DNA of 44,205 nucleotides from DASUFI01 sp036274635 (GTDB taxonomy: Bacteria; Planctomycetota; B15-G4). Both the position numbers and the translations under genes were made by a program. This document shows, in pieces, positions 31,413 through 39,610 of the stretch. The stretch's first letter is position 1; every line of letters starts with the position of its first letter. The DNA lies in the NCBI GenBank assembly GCA_036274635.1, contig DASUFI010000009.1:1-44205 (forward strand), in the 5' to 3' direction. A model generated the notes under the pieces. The model had not been told where the DNA came from. It saw nothing but the letters and a program-made list of their open reading frames with translations, and did no database searches.

Positions 31413-31973
31413 GTGAGCCTGACCGACGCCTGGAAGATCCCCTCCGCCGGCCGCCAGTGCGCCGGCTGCCAGGCCGCGCTGCTCACCGGCGACCTGGTCA
31501 CGACGTCCTTCCGCTGGCTGCCCGCCGGCCCCGAGCGCCGCGACCTGTGCGAAACCTGTGGGGCGGCTGAGGAGAACCTGGCCGACGCCTTCTTCTGGCG
31601 CCGCCGCCTGCCCGACTCGCACGAACGCCGGCCGGTGGTGGACTACGCCCTGCTGCGCGAGCTCTTCACCCGCATGCTCCAGCGCGGCGACGAGATCTAC
31701 CGGCGCCTGTCCTACCTGGTGGCGCTGGTTCTGGTTCGCAAGCGCTTCCTCAAGCTGCACGGCTTCGAGGTCCGCGCCGGCCGCGAGGTCATGGTGGTGA
31801 GCCGCGGCACGGGTCAGCCGTCCTTCGACGTCCCGGCCCCTTACCTGTCTGCCGACGACATGCTGGCCGTGCGCGAGCACCTCTCGCGGCTGCTGCAGGC
31901 CGACTTCGCCGAGGGCGACCTGCCCGACCTGCAGGCCACCGCCGCCGCGCCGCCCGAGCCGCCGGCGGCCTGA
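31413..31973 (+). CDS. Four-cysteine (probable zinc) protein of unknown function
   Basis: The protein has 186 residues. It has two CxxC pairs, C16-C19 and C46-C49, likely one zinc knuckle of the treble-clef or ribbon kind. A helical middle (RPVVDYALLRELFTRMLQ and RRLSYLVALVLVRKRFLKL) and a beta-like segment ending SFDVPAPYLSADDM follow, then an Ala/Pro tail. I recall similar small proteins as common and conserved in planctomycetes, always unnamed. GTG 31413 is chosen because it lies just before the cysteine domain; in-frame upstream codons run into the promoter repeat. It is divergent from dnaE. I do not assign a function. Confidence 0.8.
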   Translation: MSLTDAWKIPSAGRQCAGCQAALLTGDLVTTSFRWLPAGPERRDLCETCGAAEENLADAFFWRRRLPDSHERRPVVDYALLRELFTRMLQRGDEIYRRLSYLVALVLVRKRFLKLHGFEVRAGREVMVVSRGTGQPSFDVPAPYLSADDMLAVREHLSRLLQADFAEGDLPDLQATAAAPPEPPAA

Positions 31974-32141
31974 GCCGGGTTCCCCCCGGGCCTGGCGCCC
32001 GGACCGAGCCGGTCTCCCTCCTTGCGTGCGCCCATCCCGGGCCGCGCTGCCGCCCAAAAGTGGTTGCTTTGAACCACTCCCGAAGTTCCCGGCACGATTC
32101 ACCCGTTATCCGGCGCTTCGGACCCTAGATTACCCATGAAG
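31974..32141 (+). other. Gap before mraZ with two hairpins
   Basis: No gene is seen between the zinc protein and mraZ. CCGGGC (31986-31991) pairs with GCCCGG (31997-32002), a 6-bp GC stem 12 bases after the stop and a terminator candidate without U-tract. AGTGGTT (32059-32065) pairs with AACCACT (32072-32078), a 7-bp stem in AT-richer sequence that could be an operator. The mraZ promoter region follows. Confidence 0.45.
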
Positions 32142-32156
32142 TGGGATAGAATGGGA
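32142..32156 (+). promoter_or_regulatory. MraZ-type operator overlapping the mraZ -10 box
   Basis: TGGGA (32142-32146), a 5-base spacer TAGAA and a second TGGGA (32152-32156) match the known E. coli MraZ site, which is TGGGN repeats spaced by 5 bases. The spacer together with the next T forms TAGAAT (32147-32152), a good -10 box. I see no convincing -35. Bound MraZ would cover the -10, so the cluster is probably self-repressed. The site lies about 42 bases before the mraZ ATG. Confidence 0.65.
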
Positions 32157-32197
32157 ACCGCTTTCCGAGGCCATGCGGCGGTGTCGCCAGGGAAACG

Positions 32198-32641
32198 ATG
32201 AACCTCTTCACGGGCAGCTTCGTGCACGCGGTCGACGGGAAGAACCGCGTCTCGGTCCCGCGCAAGATCGTCGAGACGCTGCGCGAGCTGGGGTCGCCCG
32301 ACGAGGTGGTCATCACCGTCGGGCTCGACCGCTGCCTGTTCCTGTACACGCCCGCGGGCTTCGCGGCGGCGGGCCAGGCGATCGAGAGCAGCCCGCTGGG
32401 TGAGGAAGGCACGCGTGAGGTCCAGCGCAACTTCTACAGCAGCGCCGAGACCTGCGCGATCGACCGCAGCGGGCGCCTGCTGCTGCCGCAGCCGCTCAAG
32501 GAGCGCGCGGGCATCGCGGACAAGGTCGTGTTCGCGGGCGTGGGGCGCCGCGTGGAGCTGTGGGCGCCGGGCGCCTGGGGCGAGCGCCAGGCGCGCACGC
32601 AATCCGACTACGAGAAGCATGCGAAGGACGTGTTCCGGTGA
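32198..32641 (+). CDS. mraZ: Transcriptional regulator MraZ
   Basis: The protein has 147 residues, the usual length, with two AbrB-like (SpoVT) swapped-hairpin domains. The first has GSFVHAVDGKNRVSVPRKI and the second CAIDRSGRLLLPQPLKERAGI, the DxKGR-like DNA-binding signatures (here DGKNR and DRSGR). MraZ is a ring-shaped DNA binder that controls the dcw cluster, and TGGGA repeats lie just upstream. AGGG lies before ATG 32198. rsmH follows directly. Confidence 0.96.
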   Translation: MNLFTGSFVHAVDGKNRVSVPRKIVETLRELGSPDEVVITVGLDRCLFLYTPAGFAAAGQAIESSPLGEEGTREVQRNFYSSAETCAIDRSGRLLLPQPLKERAGIADKVVFAGVGRRVELWAPGAWGERQARTQSDYEKHAKDVFR

Positions 32642-32655
32642 GCGGGAGTCTGGCC

Positions 32656-33549
32656 ATGACTGGGGATCGACCGCGCCACGTCTCGGTGATGGCGGGAGAC
32701 GTGCTCGCGCTGGTCGAGCCCGCTCCGGAACGTGTTCTCCTCGACCTGACCGTGGGCGCCGGTGGCCATGCAGAGGCCTTTCTGCTGGCGTCGGCGCCCA
32801 CGGGCAGCGTCGTTGGAGTGGACCGCGACGCCTCGGCGCTCGAGCTGGCGCGTGAGCGGCTGCTGCCTTTCGGCCCGCGCGTGCGCCTGCTGCACGGTGA
32901 CTTCGTCACGGCGCTGCGCCAGCTCGCAGGGGAGGGCCTGCGGCCCGACGCGATCCTCATGGACCTCGGCCTGTCGTCCATGCAGCTCGACGACGCGGAG
33001 CGCGGCTTCTCGCTGCGCGAGGACGCGCGCCTCGACATGCGCATGGACGCGCGCCAGGCGCAGGGCGCGCAGCAGCTGCTGGCGCAGGTCGACGAGGCCG
33101 AGCTGGCGCGCCTGCTGCGCGAGCTGGCCGACGAGCCGGCTGCCGAGCGCATCGCGCGCGCCATCGTGGCCCGCCGGCGCACGCGCCCCTTCCGCACCAC
33201 GGGCGACCTGCGCGGCGTGGTGGAGGAGGCGCTCGGCCGCCGCGGCGGCAAGGTGCACCCCGCCACGCGCACCTTCCAGGCGCTGCGCATGGCCGTGAAC
33301 GACGAGCTGGGCCAGCTGCGCGAGGCCCTGCCGCTGGCGCTGGCGCTCCTGCCGCCCGGCGGACGCCTGGCCGTCATCAGCTTCCATTCCGGCGAGGACC
33401 GCCTCGTCAAGGAGGCCTTCGCGCGCGCGGCGCGTGAGGGGCACCGCCTGCTCACGCGCCGGCCGATCGTGCCGGGACGCGAGGAGCAGCGCAGCAACCG
33501 CCGCAGCCGGAGCGCGCGCCTGCGCGCCCTGGCCAAGGGAGCGTCATGA
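32656..33549 (+). CDS. rsmH: 16S rRNA (cytosine-1402-N4) methyltransferase RsmH
   Basis: The protein has 297 residues from ATG 32656. It methylates N4 of C1402 in 16S rRNA. The SAM motif LDLTVGAGGHAEAFL, the DLGLSSMQLDDAERGFSLRED block, the FRTTGDL segment and ISFHSGEDRLVKEAF are family features. GGGAG (32644-32648) at 7 bases spacing favours ATG 32656; GTG 32638, which overlaps the mraZ stop, adds six residues and is possible. It is second in the dcw cluster, as in most bacteria. Confidence 0.95.
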   Translation: MTGDRPRHVSVMAGDVLALVEPAPERVLLDLTVGAGGHAEAFLLASAPTGSVVGVDRDASALELARERLLPFGPRVRLLHGDFVTALRQLAGEGLRPDAILMDLGLSSMQLDDAERGFSLREDARLDMRMDARQAQGAQQLLAQVDEAELARLLRELADEPAAERIARAIVARRRTRPFRTTGDLRGVVEEALGRRGGKVHPATRTFQALRMAVNDELGQLREALPLALALLPPGGRLAVISFHSGEDRLVKEAFARAAREGHRLLTRRPIVPGREEQRSNRRSRSARLRALAKGAS

Positions 33550-33809
33550 GCGACCGCGGGACGTTCCCGTGGCGGCCCGCGCTGGCCGCCTGCGCCCTGC
33601 TGTGCCTCGCACTGCTGACCATCTCGATCCGCGCCCAGGCCGTGCAGGAGGGCGAAGCGCTCATGCAGCGCGAGCACGTGCGCCTGTCGCTGCGCCGCCA
33701 CGCCCACGACCTGTCGCTGCAGCTGCAGCAGGCCAGCCACCAGCTCGGCTCGCGCGATCGCGCCGCGACCGAAGGCGAAGTCAAGAAGAAGGGGACCGCC
33801 CGCTCATGA
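33546..33809 (+). CDS. ftsL: Short membrane coiled-coil protein, FtsL-like
   Basis: The protein has 87 residues. A short N-terminus is followed by one membrane segment (about 10-28, ACALLCLALLTISI) and a charged, heptad-like helix (about 30-70). This is the FtsL plan: a bitopic division protein that activates FtsWI with FtsB. FtsL sequences diverge fast, so the call rests on size, topology and the place between rsmH and ftsI. The ATG overlaps the rsmH stop and the ftsI ATG overlaps its own stop. The C-terminal tail is basic. Confidence 0.7.
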   Translation: MSDRGTFPWRPALAACALLCLALLTISIRAQAVQEGEALMQREHVRLSLRRHAHDLSLQLQQASHQLGSRDRAATEGEVKKKGTARS

Positions 33810-35590
33810 TGCTCCGCGCCCGCCGGCTCGTGTACGTGTTCTCGGCCATCCTCATGGTGGCGCTGGGCGGCCTCGTGCTGCGCCTCGTCTGGCTGCAGGT
33901 GGCCGGCGCGGACGACGCGCTCGAGCGCCGCGACCGCCTGGCCGACGGCGCCAGCCTGGACCTCGCGCGCCGCGGGGCCCTGCGCGACCGGCACGGCCAG
34001 ATCGTGGCCGACTCGGTGGAGCAGGTGCGCGTCACGGCCTACGCCCGCGACATCACGCACGACGGCCGCCTGGCGCGGACGCAGGAGCAGGTGGCGCGCA
34101 GCGTCTCGACCATCAGCCAGCGCCTCGCGCCGCTGCTGGGCCTGCCCGCCGCGGCCATCGCGCCCCAGCTCCTGCGCACCGGCGACGACGGCCGCCCGCA
34201 GCAGGGCTACGTGGGCGAGCCGGTCACCGACGCGAGCGCCATCGACGCGCTCATGGGCCTGCGCGACGGCGACCTGCGGCGCATCGGCCTCGAGCCGCGC
34301 TGGGAGCGCCGCTACCCGGCGGGATCCGCCGCCGGCAACCTGCTGGGCGTGGTCAACTTCGAGGGCCACGGCGCCTTCGGCCTCGAGCTGGGCCTCGAGA
34401 AGGTGCTGGCCTGCGGCGCGGACGGCACCTATCCACACCAGCGCCTGGGCTCCTTCCGCGTCGCCACCGCCGAGCAGGAGCCGCGGCCCTCGCTGGCCGG
34501 CTACGACGTCGAGCTGACCATCGACAGCGTGGTGCAGCGCGTGCTGGCCGAGGAGCTGGCCGCCGGCTGCACGCGCCTGAAGGCCGTGGGCGGCAGCGCG
34601 GTGATGCTCGACGTGGCCACCGGCGACATCCTGGGGATGGCCTCGGTGCCCGGCCTCGACCCGACCGACGGCCGCACCTGGACCGACGCGGCCCAGATCT
34701 TCCGGCCCGCGCAGACGGTCTACTCGCCGGGCTCCACCTTCAAGCCGGTCATGCTGGCCACCGCCCTCGACCTCGGGCTGGTCGAGCCGGGGGCGAAGAT
34801 CGACTGCAGCGCGAAGCGGGGGGTCTTCGGCAAGCGCGTCGTCAGGGACACGCACCCCATCGAGGGCGGCAGCGCCACGCTCGAGGACATCATCGTCCAC
34901 TCCAGCAACATCGGCATGTCCAACATCCTGACGAAGCTGGTGCCCGAGGGCAGCGAGAAGGACACCGAGCGCATGCGGCCGGTCTACGACATCCTGTGCC
35001 GCCTGGGGGTGCCGCAGACCACGGGCGTCCCCATCGCCGGCGAGTCGGCCGGCCTGCTGACGCCCCTGTCCCAGTGGACGCGCAACTACACGCTGGTCTC
35101 GGTGTCCTTCGGGCACGAGATCTCGGTCACGCCGCTGCAGATGGCGGCCATCACGGCCACGCTGGCCGAGGGCCAGTGGCGCCGGCCGCGGCTGGTGCGG
35201 GCCTTCCTGGACGAGGGCGGCCGACGCATCGAGGTGCCCCAGGAGGCCGCCGTGCGCGTGTTCCTGCCGGAGACCACGGACCTGATCCGCGGGTACATGC
35301 AGGCCGTCGTGGACAAGGGCCAGGCCAAGGCGGCCGGCGTGAAGGGGGTGGCGGTGGCCGGCAAGACCGGCACGACCGTCCACGACCCGATCCCCGGCCG
35401 CAAGGAGGCCAAGTCGGGCGAGACGCACTCCTTCATCGCCCTCGTCCCGGCCGACGCACCGCAGGTCGCGCTGGTGGTCGCGATCGAGCAGCCGCAGGGC
35501 TTCCGCTTCGCCGCCCAGACCGTGGCTCCGGTCACGGGTGCCATCTTGAATCGCGTGCTGCCGTACCTCGGGATCGCGGAGGCCCGATGA
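33806..35590 (+). CDS. ftsI: Septal peptidoglycan transpeptidase (class B PBP, FtsI/PBP3 type)
   Basis: The protein has 594 residues. One N-terminal membrane anchor (about 8-30) precedes the dimerisation domain with RGALRDRHGQIVADS, then the transpeptidase domain. The catalytic motifs are S310-T-F-K, S366-x-N368 and K520-T-G-T. No C-terminal PASTA domains follow. It cross-links septal peptidoglycan with FtsW. The start is one of two adjacent ATG codons (33806 or 33809) overlapping the ftsL stop. The stop overlaps the murE ATG. Location and motifs favour FtsI over the elongation enzyme. Confidence 0.93.
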   Translation: MMLRARRLVYVFSAILMVALGGLVLRLVWLQVAGADDALERRDRLADGASLDLARRGALRDRHGQIVADSVEQVRVTAYARDITHDGRLARTQEQVARSVSTISQRLAPLLGLPAAAIAPQLLRTGDDGRPQQGYVGEPVTDASAIDALMGLRDGDLRRIGLEPRWERRYPAGSAAGNLLGVVNFEGHGAFGLELGLEKVLACGADGTYPHQRLGSFRVATAEQEPRPSLAGYDVELTIDSVVQRVLAEELAAGCTRLKAVGGSAVMLDVATGDILGMASVPGLDPTDGRTWTDAAQIFRPAQTVYSPGSTFKPVMLATALDLGLVEPGAKIDCSAKRGVFGKRVVRDTHPIEGGSATLEDIIVHSSNIGMSNILTKLVPEGSEKDTERMRPVYDILCRLGVPQTTGVPIAGESAGLLTPLSQWTRNYTLVSVSFGHEISVTPLQMAAITATLAEGQWRRPRLVRAFLDEGGRRIEVPQEAAVRVFLPETTDLIRGYMQAVVDKGQAKAAGVKGVAVAGKTGTTVHDPIPGRKEAKSGETHSFIALVPADAPQVALVVAIEQPQGFRFAAQTVAPVTGAILNRVLPYLGIAEAR

Positions 35591-37116
35591 CCACGCTTGA
35601 ATCCGCGATTTTTCGGCGCCTAATGAGGACCAGCGTGAACTCCATGGTCCTCACCGAGCTTCTCGAACCGCTGCACGACGCGTTGCCGGCGGTGGAGCAC
35701 GCCGGGCCCGACGCACGCGTCAGCGGCCTGTGCATCGACAGCCGCTGCGCGCGGCCGGGCGATCTGTTCTTCGCCGCGGCGGGTGCGCGCGCGGACGGCC
35801 TGCGCTTCGCGCACGAGGCCGTGGAGCGCGGCGCCGTGGCCGTGGTGGCCGACCGCCCGGCCGAGCTCCCGCCGCAGACGGCCTTCGTGGGCGTGAGCGA
35901 CGTGCCCGCCGCCAAGGCCATCCTGGCCGATCGCTTCTTCGGCCAGCCCAGCAAGCGCCTCGACGTCGTGGGCATCACCGGCACCAACGGCAAGACCACC
36001 ACCTCCTTCATGCTGCGCTCCATCCTCAACATGGACGGCCGCGGCGCGGGGCTCATCGGCACGCTGGGCGCGTGGATCGGCCAGCGCCACGAGCCGCTGC
36101 CCAACACCACGCCCGACGCCGTCGAGCTGCAGCGCCTGCTGGCGCGCATGGTGGACGACAACCTCTCCGCCGCCGTGATGGAGGTGAGCAGCCACGCGCT
36201 CGTGCAGCAGCGCGCCTCGCACGTCGACTTCGACGTGGGCGTGTTCACCAACCTCACGCCCGACCACCTCGACTACCACGGCACCATGGACGCCTACGCC
36301 GCCGCCAAGGGCCGGCTGTTCGAGATGCTGGACGAGGACGGCACCGCCGTGCTCAACGCGGGCGACCCGCGCTCGCGCCAGTACCGGCTGGGCACGCGCG
36401 CGCGCGTCCTGCAGTTCGCGCTCAACGCGCCGGCCGACGTGCGTGCCGACGTGCTGCGCCTCGACTCCGACGGCACGCAGTTCCACGTGAGCGCGCCGGA
36501 GTTCGGCCTCGACCTGCGCATCGCCTCGCGCCTCGTCGGCCGCCACAACGTCGAGAACGCGCTGGCCGCCGCGACGGCGGCGCTGGCGCTGGGCCTGCCG
36601 GCGCACGCCATCGCCACCGGCCTGCAGGGCCTCACCGCCGTGCCCGGCCGCCTCGAGCCCGTGAGCTGCGGCCAGGACTTCCGCGTGCTGGTCGACTACG
36701 CGCACACGCCGGACGCGCTGGAGAAGGTGCTCGACCTGCTGCGCCCGCTGACGCGCGGCCGCCTGCTGGTCGTCTTCGGCTGCGGCGGGGACCGCGATCG
36801 CGCCAAGCGCCCGCTCATGGGCCGCGCCGTGGCCGAGGCCGCGGACCGCCTCTTCGTCACCTCGGACAATCCGCGCAGCGAGGACCCGCAGGCCATCCTG
36901 GACGACATCTTCGCCGGCATCGAGCCCGAGGGCCGCGCGCGCGCCGTGCGCGAGCCCGACCGGCGCGAGGCCATCCGCCGCGCCTGCGCCGAGGCGCACG
37001 GCGGCGACATCGTGCTCATCGCCGGCAAGGGTCACGAGACGGTGCAGATCCAGGGCGACGTCACCCTGCCCTTCGACGACCGGCAGGTCGCCCGGGAGGT
37101 GCTGTGGAGCCTCTGA
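35587..37116 (+). CDS. murE: UDP-MurNAc-tripeptide ligase MurE, meso-DAP type
   Basis: The protein has 509 residues from ATG 35587. It adds the third residue of the stem peptide. The ATP site is GITGTNGKTTT (K136), followed by NTTPDA, the carbamylated-lysine region and FTNLTPDHLDYH. The motif DNPR (427-430) marks meso-diaminopimelate specificity. ATG 35587 has GGAGG (35578-35582) 4 bases upstream. GTG 35635 with GAGGA (35625-35629) is a good alternative that removes 16 residues and gives a more typical N-terminus. A promoter-like pair (TTGAAT 35597-35602 and TAATGA 35621-35626, 18-base spacer) lies at the 5' end. Confidence 0.95.
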   Translation: MTTLESAIFRRLMRTSVNSMVLTELLEPLHDALPAVEHAGPDARVSGLCIDSRCARPGDLFFAAAGARADGLRFAHEAVERGAVAVVADRPAELPPQTAFVGVSDVPAAKAILADRFFGQPSKRLDVVGITGTNGKTTTSFMLRSILNMDGRGAGLIGTLGAWIGQRHEPLPNTTPDAVELQRLLARMVDDNLSAAVMEVSSHALVQQRASHVDFDVGVFTNLTPDHLDYHGTMDAYAAAKGRLFEMLDEDGTAVLNAGDPRSRQYRLGTRARVLQFALNAPADVRADVLRLDSDGTQFHVSAPEFGLDLRIASRLVGRHNVENALAAATAALALGLPAHAIATGLQGLTAVPGRLEPVSCGQDFRVLVDYAHTPDALEKVLDLLRPLTRGRLLVVFGCGGDRDRAKRPLMGRAVAEAADRLFVTSDNPRSEDPQAILDDIFAGIEPEGRARAVREPDRREAIRRACAEAHGGDIVLIAGKGHETVQIQGDVTLPFDDRQVAREVLWSL

Positions 37117-38486
37117 CCGTCCGGGATGCGGCGGACGCCGTCGGCGGACTGCTGCTGGGAGACCCGGACGGAACCATCCTGCGCGTGACGACGGACAGCC
37201 GCGACGTGCGGCGGGGCGACCTCTTCGTCTGCCTGCGCGGCGAGCGGCACGACGGCCACGACTTCGCGGCCGGCGTTCTGGCCGCCGGCGCCGTGGCCGT
37301 GCTCACCGACCGCGAGCTGCCCGCGCTGCGCCCGCAGCTCATCGCCGGCTCCACGCTGGCGGCGCTGGGGGCGCTGGCCGGGCACGTGCGGCGCGCGCTC
37401 TCGGACGCGGCCGGCCCGCTCGTGGTCGGCATCACGGGCAGCAACGGCAAGACCACGACCAAGGAGCTGGTGGCCGCCGCGCTCGCGTCACGCGGGCCGC
37501 TGGTGGCCAGCGAGCGCTCTTTCAACAACTCTCTGGGCGTGCCCTTCACCCTGCTGCGCATGGACGGCACGACGCGCTCCGCGGTGGTGGAGATCGGCAC
37601 GAACGCGCCGGGCGAAATCGCGGCGCTGGCCGCGCTGGCGCGGCCGCACGTGGGCGTGATCACCAACGTGCAGCCGGCGCACCTCGCCGGCTTCGGCAGC
37701 GTCTCCGGCGTGCGGCGCGAGAAGGGCTCGCTGCTGGCCGCGCTGCACGGCCCGCGCGTGTCCGTGCTCAACCGCGACGACCCGTCCTTCGACGCGCTCG
37801 CGGCCTCCGCGCCCGGGCCCGTGCTCTCCTTCGGGCTGCGCGAGGACGCCGACGTGCGCGCGACCCGCCTCGAGTGCCGGCCGGAAGGCACGCGCTTCGG
37901 CCTGGACGGGCGCCGCAGCGTCTCGCTGCGCCTCCTCGGCCGCCACGCGGCGAGCAACGCCCTCGCGGCGCTGGCCGTCGCGCGCGCCGCGGGCGTGGAC
38001 GAGGATGCCGCCGTGGCCGCGCTGGCGCGCGTGGCCAGCCCGCCCGGCCGCCTCGCCGTGCGGCAGGTGGGCGGGCTGACGCTCGTGGACGACACCTACA
38101 ATGCGAACCCGGGCTCCTTCGCCGCGGCGCTCGCGGCGCTGTCCGAGGCGCGGCTGCCGGGGCGGCTCGTCGTGGTCGCGGGCGAGATGCTCGAGCTGGG
38201 CGAGGCCAGCCCCGCGCTGCACCACGCGGCGGGCCGGCAGGTGGCGGCGGCGGGCAGCCGGCTGCTGGTGGCCGTCGGCGCGCGGGCGGCCGACGTGGTG
38301 GATGGCGCGCTGCAGGCCGGCCTGCCCGCCTCCGCCGCGCACGCCTGCGCCAGCCGCGACGAGGCCGAGGCCTGCCTGCGCGCAGTGCTGCGGCCGGGCG
38401 ACGTCGTGCTCCTCAAGGGCAGCCGCGGCGCGCGGCTCGAGGCGCTGGTCGACCGCCTCGCGCAAGGGTTCGGGCACGCGGCATGA
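37104..38486 (+). CDS. murF: UDP-MurNAc-tripeptide:D-Ala-D-Ala ligase MurF
   Basis: The protein has 460 residues. It adds D-Ala-D-Ala to complete the pentapeptide precursor. It has TDSRDVRRGDLFVCLRGERHDGHDF near the start, the ATP site GITGSNGKTTTKEL, the RSFNNSLGVPFTLL segment and DDTYNANPGSF, all MurF signatures. GTG 37104 overlaps murE by 13 bases and has GGGAGG (37094-37099) 4 bases upstream, which decides the start. The stop overlaps the mraY ATG (ATGA). Confidence 0.95.
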   Translation: MEPLTVRDAADAVGGLLLGDPDGTILRVTTDSRDVRRGDLFVCLRGERHDGHDFAAGVLAAGAVAVLTDRELPALRPQLIAGSTLAALGALAGHVRRALSDAAGPLVVGITGSNGKTTTKELVAAALASRGPLVASERSFNNSLGVPFTLLRMDGTTRSAVVEIGTNAPGEIAALAALARPHVGVITNVQPAHLAGFGSVSGVRREKGSLLAALHGPRVSVLNRDDPSFDALAASAPGPVLSFGLREDADVRATRLECRPEGTRFGLDGRRSVSLRLLGRHAASNALAALAVARAAGVDEDAAVAALARVASPPGRLAVRQVGGLTLVDDTYNANPGSFAAALAALSEARLPGRLVVVAGEMLELGEASPALHHAAGRQVAAAGSRLLVAVGARAADVVDGALQAGLPASAAHACASRDEAEACLRAVLRPGDVVLLKGSRGARLEALVDRLAQGFGHAA

Positions 38487-39610
38487 TCCTCTGGCTGCTG
38501 GGGGCGCTCGAGCAGGTCTTCCCCGGAGCGAGCTTCCTCGGCAGCCTCACGGTGCGCTCGGCGCTGGCGGCGGTGCTGGCCTTCAGCGCGGCGCTGCTCA
38601 TCGGCCCGCTGCTGCTGCGCTGGCTGCACAGCCGACAGGTCATCGAGGTCGAGACCAACACGGACTCGGCGCAGCTCAACGAGATCAACCGCAAGAAGCG
38701 CCCGACGCCCACGATGGGCGGGCTCATGATCCTGGGCGCGATCCTCGCGGCCGTTCTGGTGTGCGGCGACCTCGCCAACCCCTTCGTGCTGCTGGGCGTG
38801 CTGTCCACCATCGGCTACGGCTTCATCGGGCTCACCGACGACTGGGTCAAGCTCACGCGCCACGACCGCCGCGGCCTCACCCCGCGCGCCAAGTACGCGC
38901 TGCAGTTCCTCATCGCGCTCAGCCTCGCCTGCGTGGTGACGATGATCTTCAAGTCGCGTCCCGAGGCCGAGGCGCGCCGCCTGCTCGCGCTGCACGTGCC
39001 CTTCACCGGCTGGGTGCTCGACCTCTCCTGGGCGCGCGGCCTGCCGCACGTGCTCATGGTGCTCATCGTGGTGACCGGCACGAGCAACGCCGTGAACTTG
39101 ACCGACGGCATGGACGGCCTGGCCTCCGGCACGATGGTCATCGCGGCGCTGGCCATGGCCGCGCTGTGCGTCGTGGTGGGTCGCGCGCCGGCGCTCGAGC
39201 TGCAGCAGCAGCTCGTCTACGTGCGGCTGTCGCAGGAGATGACCGTCTTCTGCACCGCGATCGCGGGCGCGACCCTGGGCTTCCTGTGGTTCAACGCCCC
39301 GCCGGCGCTGGTGTACATGGGCGACACGGGCAGCCTGCCGCTGGGCAGCCTGCTGGGCTACGTCGCCGTGGTGGTGAAGCAGGAGCTGCTGCTGGTCATC
39401 ATCGGCGGCGTCTTCGCGCTCGAGGCGCTGTCGGTCATCGCGCAGGTGGGCTTCTTCAAGATGTCCGGCGGGCGGCGTCTGCTGCGCTGCGCGCCGCTGC
39501 ACCACCACTTCCAGTTCGCCGGCATGCCGGACCAGCGCATCGTCGTGCGCTTCTGGATCCTGGGCGCGCTGCTCGCGGGCCTGGGCATGGCCAGCCTGGC
39601 GGTGGGGTGA
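38483..39610 (+). CDS. mraY: Phospho-MurNAc-pentapeptide transferase MraY
   Basis: The protein has 375 residues with about ten membrane segments. It transfers the MurNAc-pentapeptide to undecaprenyl phosphate, forming lipid I. Active-site residues are D119 and D120 in LTDDW, D208 in NLTDGMDGL and D281 in YMGDTGSLPLG, and the HHH motif is PLHHHF. KKRPTPTMGG is the usual N-terminal cytosolic motif. ATG 38483 overlaps the murF stop by 4 bases. The next gene is ftsW after 328 bases; murD, which normally follows, is not there. Confidence 0.96.
   Translation: MILWLLGALEQVFPGASFLGSLTVRSALAAVLAFSAALLIGPLLLRWLHSRQVIEVETNTDSAQLNEINRKKRPTPTMGGLMILGAILAAVLVCGDLANPFVLLGVLSTIGYGFIGLTDDWVKLTRHDRRGLTPRAKYALQFLIALSLACVVTMIFKSRPEAEARRLLALHVPFTGWVLDLSWARGLPHVLMVLIVVTGTSNAVNLTDGMDGLASGTMVIAALAMAALCVVVGRAPALELQQQLVYVRLSQEMTVFCTAIAGATLGFLWFNAPPALVYMGDTGSLPLGSLLGYVAVVVKQELLLVIIGGVFALEALSVIAQVGFFKMSGGRRLLRCAPLHHHFQFAGMPDQRIVVRFWILGALLAGLGMASLAVG

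Noticed and set aside
29006..31570. 854-codon plus-strand open frame antisense to dnaE
   Set aside because: Shadow of dnaE with biased composition and no recognisable domain.
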